Below, in pieces: positions 1 to 9,600 of a stretch of 47,985 bases of DNA. Each line of letters starts with the position of its first letter. Position 1 is the first letter of the stretch. The notes under the pieces were generated by a model. It had not been told where the DNA came from. It saw nothing but the letters and a program-made list of their open reading frames with translations, and did no database searches. The position numbers and the translations under genes are program-made. Source of the DNA: Glomus cerebriforme (lineage: Eukaryota > Glomeromycota > Glomeromycetes > Glomerales > Glomeraceae); NCBI GenBank assembly GCA_003550305.1, contig QKYT01000065.1, forward strand, positions 160,225-208,209, read 5' to 3'.

Positions 1-310
1 AGTTGCAATTTGGCGAAGAGGGTTTAAGAAACGTTAGTATGACGACTAATGTTTCTTATTTCTTTATTTTTGTAGTGAACACTGAATGGTTGTCTTGGGT
101 AAGTTGCAATTTGACGAAGAGGGTTTAAGAAACGTTAGTATGACAACTAACGTTTCTTATTTTTTTCTTTTGTAGTGAACAGAAAGGCCTTGGGAACTTT
201 ACTTGGGTAAGTTGTAATTTGGCAAAGAGGGTTTAAGAAATGTTAGTATGATGATTAACGTTTCTTTTTTCTTTATTTTATAGTGAATACAGAAAGGCCT
301 TGGGAATCTG
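1..310. repeat. Three tandem ~100-bp exon/intron-like units, each with a hairpin
   Basis: Three diverged copies start at 1, 102 and 210 (spacing 101 and 108 bp). The first may continue off the left edge. Each copy holds AGTTG(C/T)AATTTGGC(G/A)AAGAGGG, then an inverted repeat AAGAAACGTTAGT / ACTAACGTTTCTT with a 6-nt loop (perfect in copy 2), then a T-rich stretch ending in TGTAG or ATAG. GTAAGT at the start of copies 2 and 3, ACTAAC and the terminal TAG look like the 5' splice site, branch point and 3' splice site of a fungal intron, with short 'exons' at 76-98 and 176-206. The 'exons' are 23 and 31 nt, so they are not a simple in-frame coding repeat. Function unknown. Confidence 0.75.
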
Positions 311-892
311 TTATGTTGGAATGTGCAGAGCGGGGATGATTTACTGATCACCTGATATGCATCTAATTGGCTATGGAGTTTTACAGCAGTTTCTCCATTT
401 CGCAATTGTTAAAGTTTCGCCAATGGCAAAACGTTTTGTCAATAGTTTCAACTTCACTATTTGGAGTTTCGCCATTTCGCAAAATTCAAAATGAGTTTCG
501 CCCAGAAACCTTAGAACTAAGAGTAAGAGAAAATATTAAATTTATATAAAACAAGTAGTTTTAAACATATCAAATGTATAAAAACATAATTTTAAATATT
601 TTTATTTGTTAAAATAATGTAGTATATAACTTGAAATTCTTACATACTATATATATACATTCTTGTTAAATCTGATGTTGCCTCAAAGTAAAGTTTTGAA
701 TAAATAAATAAATTTCTTGATTTTTTTTTATTTTTTTTTTATCTTCGGCATTTAAGGTTTCATTATGTGAAATTTAGTGTTACTGCATGATCACCTGCGG
801 ATTTTATAACTCATAAAATTTAGCCAATTTTGGCATTTTTATAATAACTCTGCCCTGAATTTATATAGTAATTTTCTGCCATTCTTAGATGG
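311..892. other. Gene-free AT-rich stretch
   Basis: No convincing gene. A 60-codon open frame at 367-549 has no homology I recognise. Between 398 and 500 the hexamer TTTCGC occurs five times, twice followed by CA, which suggests a short degenerate repeat. The rest is AT-rich with homopolymer T runs near 720-740. Confidence 0.5.
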
Positions 893-895
893 ATC

Positions 896-1437
896 CACTG
901 GTCAAAAACTGATCTATCTTACAGATATCTTACAGATATCTTATAAATATTAGGTACCCAAAATGCAGAAAATCTGCTATACATCGGTTACCTAATATGT
1001 ATACTATAGAATTAAAAAATACAATTTATTAATTATCTCACTATCCAGTAATCATAAAAAGATGAAATATAGCTCATTCGATTCGCCTTACTGAGACGTA
1101 TCGAATGGTACTAATTTCACATTTCTAGGTATGATAGATGCTGAGATATTTGATAAATCATAAAAAAACAAACAAAAAATGCAATATCTCGATATCTATC
1201 GCACCTAGAAATGCGAAATTAGTACCATTCGATACATCTCAGTGAGGCGAATCGAATGAACTATATTTCATCTTTTTATGATCACTGGATAGTGAGATAA
1301 TTAATAAATTGTATTTTTTAATTCTATAGTATACATATTAGGTACCCGATGTATAGCAGATTTTCTGCATTTTGGGTACCTGATATTTATAAGATATCTG
1401 TAAGATATCTGTAAGATAGATCAGTTTTTGACCAGTG
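896..1437. mobile_element. Foldback MITE with CACTG termini (CACTA/CMC-like, non-autonomous)
   Basis: The 542-bp element is almost entirely an inverted repeat. The left arm begins CACTGGTCAAAAACTGATC at 896, and the right arm ends with its exact reverse complement at 1437. Over the outer ~170 bp the arms differ at only about three positions (for example one each in the ATATTAGG, CGGTTACC and CAGTAATC segments). The copies join through a ~30-bp A-rich centre near 1160. The trinucleotide ATC lies directly on both sides (893-895 and 1438-1440), a likely target-site duplication. CACTG ends plus a 3-bp duplication are the hallmark of the CACTA (CMC/EnSpm) superfamily. It encodes no protein, so it would depend on a transposase elsewhere. 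Arm similarity suggests recent formation. Confidence 0.8.
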
Positions 1438-1440
1438 ATC

Positions 1441-1675
1441 AGCTCTTAATACCATTTGCATTATATTATAATTATTATCACTTGCTAAATTGTCATTGCA
1501 AAAAGATATGAAAAGTTGATTTTTTTGAATTGATTGGAATATAAATTAATTGTACCACAAAGTAAACAATCTGCTTTAATTATAATATTAAAACTAGCAA
1601 AAGATATATGATATGATTTATTTTAAAAATTGATGTTATTACAATAATTAAAAAAGAAAGTACAAATGAAAGGTA
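1441..1675. other. AT-rich spacer
   Basis: Nothing recognisable between the foldback element and the decayed coding remnant. Confidence 0.4.
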
Positions 1676-2010
1676 TTATTCTATACTAATTAAAATTGTA
1701 GACCTTAATTTTTTTTCATCTAAAATATCATTTACTAATGATTTTATTTTTTCAGATTCTTGATCTAAAGTAGTATTATTATTCAAATTAGTCACTTCAT
1801 TTTGAAGTTATGTAATTTTAGTTTTTAGCTGTTTAATATGTCAGTTAGTATTATATAATGCAAATTTATCTTTTTCATGCATTATTATAAGAGCTTATAT
1901 AGATTTTAGAGAAATAGTTTTTCCATTTAAATCCAATTTGATTTTATAAATAATCAGACTTTTTTCATTATTATAAACTTTTTCAAGTTCATCACTTTTT
2001 TATTTAAGTT
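1676..2010 (-). pseudogene. Decayed coiled-coil coding remnant
   Basis: On the minus strand one frame reads as a charged Lys/Glu/Asn/Leu-rich, coiled-coil-like peptide (segments such as KIKLDLNGKTISLKS, MHEKDKFALYNTN and SEKIKSLVNDILDEKK) ending in a stop at 1676-1678. It is broken by three in-frame stops (TAA, TGA, TAA). Each stop is one C-to-T change away from CAA or CGA. The composition differs from the surrounding AT-rich noise, where such amphipathic runs are not seen. Family unknown; it could also be chance in a low-complexity region. Confidence 0.35.
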
Positions 2011-2919
2011 TATTAATTAAATACTTTTCTTTTTATATCTGATTTTAATGGAAAAACTGATTAAGAAAAACTTCATAAACTGTTTTTTGTAAAATTTCGA
2101 TAATTGTAAGTTTATTGAGTCCTAATACTAAAATAAGAGAAGTATTTTTTAAATTATATTATTTCATCATTAAATAAAATTCTAATTTTTCTTACCTTTA
2201 AATATTACAACTAGAAAATATAAAATTATCTCCAAATTTTTTCCAAAAAAATTGCAAAGAATCCCCCTCTCTTTTAATTGAAAATTTAAAAAATTTCCCT
2301 CCCAAAGAAGTATATACAATATAACTTGGTAATAATGGAATTCGTAAACTTTCACTAGAAGTATTATTTTGTAATTGTATATATCTAACATTTGCATTTT
2401 ACTTTTGAGTTTATTTAAGATTATAATAAAAGTTTTTTACTATTAAAAATTTGAATAACTCTTTATGAAAAGATAAAACTTTAAACTTAGAAAAGTTAGT
2501 AATAAACTAATTTTTATTTATTTTTTAATAACTTTTATAGTTAGAAGGATTTTGTTGAACAAGTAATTGATACCAATGTAACATATATAAATATATATAA
2601 ATATTTATTATTCTGTACATTTTAAATAATAAAAGTTTGAAAGTATATAATAATCTTTATTAAACTATATATTTTAAAGCAATAAAAGTTGAAATTACAC
2701 ATTAAAAAAAGTTTTATATACTTGTGTGAGAATTATACTTTTCCGTAAAATAGATTTTTTTGAATTATAACTAATATAATACAATAATGTAATTTAGTAA
2801 AAATTATAACTAATATAATTGATTTTGCCTATGATGAAATATTTTGACAATCATAGCTTTTTAATTTTACTAGAAAATATAGTAAGAATCTCTTAATTTA
2901 AGAGTTGATAAATTAAAAA
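2011..2919. other. Very AT-rich gene-free stretch
   Basis: Only short open frames interrupted by A/T homopolymers. The 71-codon minus-strand frame at 2182-2397 is Ile/Phe/Leu/Tyr-rich, as expected from AT-rich non-coding DNA. No RNA gene or element recognised. Confidence 0.5.
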
Positions 2920-4095
2920 AATAGGTTTATTTTTTATCATATCTGCGATATATCACATAGGTTACGTCACTAGATTTTTATTAGTTAAAATTTTTGTCAT
3001 AATTGTTTTATAATACATTAAAATCATGAAAACTTTTTTATATAATTAATTGTTTTTTTTTCTTTTATATTTTTTTTTACTACTTTGAACTTTAAAATAG
3101 TTTTATTTTTTATTGAAATTTTTTTTCATATATATATATTAAACCTATATATTTCAATTTTTATAAAGTTAACTGTAATATTCATGAAAAAAATTACATT
3201 TTTCATAACAGTACTAATTTTTAAACTTTTTATTTTTTTTTACTAACGTTAGGATATAATTTCACTATTTTAGATAAAGCAAATTCTTTTTATTAATTAA
3301 AAATTGTTTAGCAGATTCAAAACTGCTAGGATTTCAATTTTTATGAAGGTATAGTTAATACTTGTAGAGTTATTCATGATATTTATAATGGTATTAACTT
3401 ACAAATTTTATTTTTTTTATTTTATAACTTTAGAGTATATTTTGAGGGATTGCATTCATTTCACTAACAGACGTTTCACTGACAATCATTTCATCAATAA
3501 TACTGGATGTGACAGTTAAACATTTAGCCCATATTATAATATAACTCTAGCTAATATAATTATATGTCATATGTGTTGCCGGTGAAGTGATTGTTGTTGA
3601 AACATCTGTTAGTGAAATGACCCAGACCTATTTTGAATATTTTGGTCATGCAAATTGACTTTCTTTATTAATTGAAAATTGTTTAATAGATTTGAAACTA
3701 CTAGGATTTCAATTTTCATTTTTCATGAAGGTATAATTAATACTTGTGAAGTTATTCATATTATGAGTACTAACTTACAAATTTTATATTTTTCTGATTA
3801 AACTCTAATGTTAGTAAACAAAAAAATAAAAAGTTCAAAAATTAGTACTGTTATGAAAAACATGATTTTTTTTATAAATATTACAGCTAATCTTATAAAA
3901 ATTCAAATGTATAAGTTTAATATATATTTGGAAAAAAGTTTCAATAAAAAACAAAACTATTTTAAAATTCAAAGTAGTAAAAAATAAACAGGGTAAAAAA
4001 GTTTTCATGATTTTTACAAAACAAATGTGGCAAAAAATTCAGTAGTGTGATCATGTAACATATCACAGGTGCAATAAAAAACAAAATCCTAAATA
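2920..4095. repeat. Large imperfect inverted repeat with internal direct repeats
   Basis: The left arm (about 2920-3251) and right arm (about 3804-4095) are imperfect reverse complements. Examples are AAATCATGAAAAC with its complement near 4000, AGTACTAATTTTTAAAC at 3209 against its complement near 3835, and ACTAACGTTAG against CTAATGTTAG. The spacer holds two direct copies of about 160 bp (3279-3440 and 3650-3812) sharing CTAGGATTTCAATTTT, ATGAAGGTATA and AACTTACAAATTTTAT. These flank a smaller inverted-repeat element at 3456-3620. The structure looks like an old foldback or nested insertion that has diverged. No coding capacity and no clear target duplication at the outer ends. Confidence 0.6.
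3456..3620. mobile_element. Small TIR element nested in the inverted repeat
   Basis: A 165-bp segment starts TCATTTCACTAACAGACG and ends with the near reverse complement CTGTTAGTGAAATGA. Similarity between the ends extends about 45 bp inward (GTTTCA, CAATCA and TTCA blocks). It is less AT-rich than its surroundings. No clear target duplication was found. It resembles a MITE in size and end structure, but the superfamily cannot be named. Confidence 0.5.
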
Positions 4096-4949
4096 ATATA
4101 TATATATTACTATACTATATACAATACATTTAAAAAGTAAAATCAAAAAAAAAATTTTTAATTAATTTGCAAATTCATTTAATATAAAATTTCATGTATG
4201 CTAATTAAATTAGTATTATATAAAAAATATTAATAAAATAATTATATTTTATAATTACAATAAACTAAATCTATCTATATGAAAACTTATTGTTATATAA
4301 ATTTTGAAATAGTAATTTTATATTACTAGATTTATAAGTATTTAAAAACTTGCACAATAATTAGAAAAATATTTATAAATAAAATTAGACTTTTAAAGTT
4401 AGATTAATAAAAAAAATGAAAATTTTAATATATAAAAGAAAAAAAGTACTTTGTATAGAAGAATAAGTATATAATTTGTAATATATAGTGATATAAATAA
4501 TAATACATTTATATTATAATATTTAAATAAAGTATAAAGATTCTTTAATTGAGTTAATTTAGGTATAATTTTGAAACTGATTTTATCACTTACTTTTAAA
4601 AGAAGTCATTCATAATTTTGCAATTCAGTAATTTAAATTTGCTAATTTTGTAATTTAAAAGTATTAAAGCAGATAAATGGCTTTATTTTATATATATAGT
4701 TTTAAAATAAGCTGAAAAGTAAAAGTACATAATGTACAAAGCAAAAGAGAGAGCAAAAATAAGAAAGTCCATTATTTTATTCTTTATCCATATGGTAAAG
4801 CAAAATTACATGACGATCTAATGAATGTCGCATATTACAAATTACGAGTCAAATTTTGATTGGATTAAAATAATATATAAATTCAAAGATAACTCCTTAT
4901 TTTATTTCACTACTGATAAATTAATTGACTTTTCTTTTCACTAAATTTG
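4096..4949. other. AT-rich intergenic region upstream of SEC11
   Basis: Homopolymer-rich, without convincing genes or RNA genes. The promoter-proximal part from 4950 is described separately. Confidence 0.5.
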
Positions 4950-4980
4950 CACGTGTTAATATTATTTCACAATATATAAA
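4950..4980 (+). promoter_or_regulatory. Candidate E-box and TATA box of SEC11
   Basis: CACGTG at 4950-4955 is followed by TATATAAA at 4973-4980, about 46 bp before the SEC11 start codon. The E-box is a known bHLH site, and the spacing to the start codon fits a short 5' leader. Based on motif match only. Confidence 0.4.
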
Positions 4981-5025
4981 TCGAAGAAAAAACTTTTAAA
5001 CATTTTAACAAAATAGTAAATAATA

Positions 5026-5861
5026 ATGTTTGAAGAAGAGATACGCTTTTTACGAAAAATGAATAAGCGTCAGGTGAATCTTGAATTATCTTTGAAAAGG
5101 TGTACTCTAGCACCATAATTGTTAAAATTGTCCTTTTATTTTAGTTGGCGCAACAAATTTTAAATTTCCTGATGATAATTTCATCGGCATTAATGGTGTG
5201 GAAAGGATTAGCTCTTTATACAAATAGTGAAAGTCCTATTGTGGTAGTTCTAAGGTATTAAGACAAAATTAACTTCAATTTTTTTTCTGATCCGATTTTA
5301 ATTCCAAAAATTTTCTATTTCTATTCGTTAGTGGAAGTATGGAACCAGCATTTTATCGAGGAGATTTATTATTTCTGGGAATGCCCGATGAACCTGTAAG
5401 AGTTGGTGATATATGTGTATTCAAGATACCGGGAAGAGATGTTCCAATTGTACATCGCGTCATAAAATTACATGACGAGTAAGTAATTGTTTTGATTATT
5501 TTGATTGAAATTGAAATATTTGAAACGCGGAAATTTTCATTACGATTTCACTCTTAGAAAAGAAACAGGAAAACAATATATTCTAACAAAAGGTGATAAT
5601 AATCAAGTGGATGATCGTGGATTATATAATCCAGGACAACTTTGGATTCATAGAGAACACATTGTTGGAAAAGTTAGAGGGTAATTTATCTATTCTTTAT
5701 GTATATCTTAAGAGAAAGAATAACCTTTTTTAACTTTTTTATTCTTATATAGATTCTTGCCGTATATTGGAATTATTACAATTCTTATGAATGATTATCC
5801 TCAACTTAAATATGTATTAATTGGATTTCTTGGATTATATATGTTAGTTAATCGAGAATAA
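5026..5861 (+). CDS. SEC11: Signal peptidase complex catalytic subunit Sec11
   Basis: Endoplasmic-reticulum signal peptidase that removes signal sequences from secretory proteins. Five exons with consistent phase (5026-5073, 5145-5254, 5332-5478, 5558-5680, 5753-5861) give 178 residues, the usual Sec11 length. One N-terminal membrane helix lies at about residues 17-42. The S26 peptidase box SGSMEP spans an intron junction and places the catalytic serine at Ser55. His94 (IVHRV) and Asp115/Asp121 (TKGDNN...DDRG) complete the Ser-His-Asp site, at nearly the same spacing as in yeast Sec11. A C-terminal hydrophobic stretch ([11 protein letters not shown]...GFLGLYMLV) is typical. It converges on the next gene with only 123 bp between the stops; AATAAA overlaps the stop. 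Confidence 0.96.
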
Positions 5862-5984
5862 TAAATTTATGTAAAAAAAAAAAAAAAAAAGGAAAACCAA
5901 TAAATAATTACGCAGTTTTATAATACGGTGAGTCATTGGAGTTTATTTTATTACATATATATAAAAGTAAATCGAAATTGTTAA

Positions 5985-6461
5985 TCATTTTGTAAAAGTA
6001 GCGTAGACATTATCAATGAATTTTGCAAGATCCACATCTCTTTGGGAGAGACCTTGACAATCGTGTGTTGCAAGAGTTATTTCTACACGATTGTACACCT
6101 TGAATAAACCGAAATTTTAATTCCCAATTAAATCTGAAATTTTATGAATCATATAAAATAACATTTAACTTACATTGAACCATTCTGGATGATGGTCAAC
6201 CTTGTCAGCCCTTAATGCAATTCTTGACATGAAACCAAAAGCTTCATTAAAATCCTTGAAAGTGAAATTTTTTTTTATTGCATCTCGATTTTGTACCAAT
6301 TCCCAAGAGGAGTTGGTAAGTAAAGGTGAAAGAAGCGTGTTGCGTTCCTCTTCATTTAACTTTTGTATTCCCATTTTTCTTATCGTTGTTGAATAAAGTC
6401 GTGAATAATACAAGATATAAAATAGCGGAGCCGATTTTGTAAAACCAGACAAAGTGAGCAT
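5985..6461 (-). CDS. PCBD1: Pterin-4a-carbinolamine dehydratase, possibly mitochondrial
   Basis: Dehydrates 4a-hydroxy-tetrahydrobiopterin, the product of aromatic amino acid hydroxylases, and so recycles the pterin cofactor. Two exons (6174-6461 and 5985-6098) give 133 residues; the intron ends at ...CAAG before GTG. The active-site signature [26 protein letters not shown] is split by the intron after Asn and is nearly the same as in animal enzymes. From the first Met there is a 29-residue Ser/Thr/Tyr/Arg-rich stretch without acidic residues (ending YSTTIRK) that looks like a mitochondrial presequence. Starting at the second Met (MGIQKL, near 6374) would give a cytosolic form. Pterin-dependent phenylalanine hydroxylation is known in Mucoromycota such as Mortierella, but no partner gene lies nearby. 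Confidence 0.93.
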
Positions 6462-6666
6462 AACGCCATAAAAAATTCAATACAAACTGCTTTTTATATG
6501 TATGATGTAATTCAAATGTTCTAGAAAAAATTTTTCATAATACTGAATATACTATTTGTTTGTGTTATGAATTTTATTAAATTAAATAAATATTAAATAC
6601 TTATAAAATAAATAAAATAAACAAATACATAAGTTTAGATCTATCTCTTTTTTGCTTGCTAAAATC

Positions 6667-9600
6667 TCAATGATCTATATTTAATTTTTGCCATAACCAA
6701 TATCCAATTGTTCTAGCAAGATCAGCTGCAAATTGTAACTCGAACTTTTTAAAATCAAGCGCTTCACGACAAACTATGTTCACTACAAGTTTGCTATTAT
6801 CACTATTATCAAATCTATTGATATCTTGTTCTGCCTCATCTTGTTTAGAACATGATAAAATAAAATGTAAAAGCAAATCATAAGTATGAGAATTTAAAAT
6901 TACTAAATGACGAATATTATTTTCTTCTTCATACAATTCTCTAAAAAATTCGGAATGGTAACGTGATAAAAAATTTAATAATTCAGTCCAATCTAATTTC
7001 ATATCAAGGAAATCTTTAAAGTCGGGATAAATCGTGATAAGTTCACGACTATACCATTGATTTTTTAATTCAAGAAAATCTTGAATATTTATTGCGTTAT
7101 TATTCGCGTTACCGACATTATTACTATTTGTTTTTGCATTACGTAATACACGCCATAATGAATCTCGTCGATGATATTGAATTGCCTGTCAAATTAGAAA
7201 CAAATTAATTATTGTTTTTTTTAAAAAAAAAAAAAGGAAAAAAATAATTTAATACCTGAGAAATTAAAGAATCAAGTTTAACTTCTGAGCGATTTTTGAT
7301 TTCTAAAAGGTCTAAATAAGATAGATCTGTTGATTGACGACTATGAATATATTCGGAAGAACACACAGTAGTTTCTGCTTCGAGTGATGTCTCAGTAATA
7401 TCATTATGCAAAACAATAACAAAATATTCTAAAGAAATCTTTCCACCGACACTCTTATAAGATTGATCTTCGGTAAAAATTAATGTACTCTGAGTTGCTT
7501 CATTATCAATTTCATTCTGTTGTTCGACATCAGATTCAATCGATGCGACAGTTTCTCTATTTTCGTTTAAAGTGGCAAAGCAAGAAATTGGTTTACCGTC
7601 ATAATAAGTAGAGCGAAAACCATATCGTTGTGGATTTTTTATAATGAATTCAAACAAATCATTTGGGATTGATAGAAACTCTTTGTTAAAAGTATCATGA
7701 TAAATACGATGAACTGCATAATATGCAGGTTGGGAATGTCGACGTATGAAAGCCCTAAGTACTTCCAATACATTAAAGGAAGGTGAATTTTCTGGGGATT
7801 CCAAAACATGCTTGATATATTTCAAATGGAAATCATAAACAAAGGAATTAACGTGTATCATCTTCTTGAATCTTCCACATTCCTCAGTAAAGACTCTTAG
7901 ATTATGTTTATCGATTTCAGCGATTCCAGGAGCTGTCATAAGTCTACGTCCATGATTTAATGTATATAAAGTAACGCACACGAAAACTTCTTGAATTCGA
8001 ATTTCACACATTATGGAACCTCCCTTGAGTTCCTTCAATAAGAATACAGCGGGACTATCTGGTGCCGAAAACTTAGATGTATAAAACACTTTGTCGCCAT
8101 CATCTACCAACATTAAACCAGATTTACCACCCATAACTACTTGCATTCCGAGCTTTTCTAAATTAGACGAATATTCTTGCAAAAAGGTTTCAACCATATC
8201 CTTATACCATTTAGATATAGTTGTTTTATCTTGTTGATCAATCGCAGTTACTGTATGAATTTCTGAAGAACGTATTGATTCAACCTTACCTCCAAATAAT
8301 AAGGGTGTTCTGCAAAAATGCAAAAGTCGAGAAGTGCGAAATATTGTAGCTAAGTCTGATTTTGTTATTATCTCGTTTGTATCTGAGTGGTCTTCCTTGT
8401 GGCCTTGATACCTTTTTGCCCATTTCTTGTAAACCTTTTCTGCATTATCATGAGCTTGAATTATCTTTGCTTGTCTTATACATGTTTCTATGAATGGAGG
8501 ACCATGTCTCATAAGAGCATCCCGACTCACACTAGAAATATCACATGCAGTTACTTTTTCAACACAAAAATCTTTCAATACGTCATTCAAATTAGATGAA
8601 GTTAAAATGAACCGATTTGCTTCCAATCCGGTTGAATAAGAATTGCCTACTTCATGACGTGCTTCTAAATTTTTCTTGTTTTCTTCAGATCGAATATCAG
8701 AATTTTGACGCTGCGGGAATCGTTCAACTATTAGAGAATTTACATGCATTAAATCCATTGCCGCACTTTGACCATTTGGTGTAACATTCGAACGTTGATT
8801 ATGTAGAAGATGATCATTCTGCAACAAGCGTTGATTGTTCAATATGGTTCCCGACATCGGAGATTGCATAGGTCGGGGAGTATTAGGATTACTATGAACG
8901 GGTAATGGAGTCTGGGGTTGTGTCTTAATAAATATATTATTGGCATGATAAAATAAACCCATTTTTTGATGAAGAATATTATTCAAAAGTTCTATACGTT
9001 TATTATGCCAATCAGAAATTCTTTCCATGGCAGTAAATACTTGCTCAGCGTATTGCTTATCCCAATTGTAAATGTATATAGATAAGTCAAAGCCATTAAT
9101 AGACATTACTACAAAACATGAACGAAACAAATCGGATGTATTGCGGTTGGCATAATCACCATTCAAAATTGTATGCATCATGATTTCCTCAATTAAATGA
9201 CGTCGTTGCACAGCTATCGACATCCAAGAACTTTTACGTGAATTGATCACATTAACTTTTTCGTTTGAAATATCTTCAGTAGAACTTCTACGAGAATGTA
9301 GCATATCACTTCCGCTTCTGCGATTATCTGATTTATGTGAACCATATTTTGCGTTCATCTCTTTAAGTCCAGCAATCAATAAATATTGATGTGGAACAGA
9401 TATTGACTCATCCGTAGTAGAAATAGAGTGCTTTGGCCGATATATTTCATATATCGGTGTTAATGCTGTAGGAATTGTTCTCAATATAATTGGCGTAAAT
9501 ATATCATGTACTTCAACCAAGAGTTCGTGAACTTCACTCAAGAAGTCATCCATCATCCAAGAAGGCATATCTAGTCTCGTATGCAATGCATGTAATGCCG

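Noticed and set aside
367..549. 60-codon plus-strand open frame at the left edge
   Set aside because: No family features, repeat-rich DNA, and length expected by chance.
2182..2397. 71-codon minus-strand open frame
   Set aside because: Ile/Leu/Phe/Tyr/Asn-rich composition is what AT-rich non-coding DNA gives.
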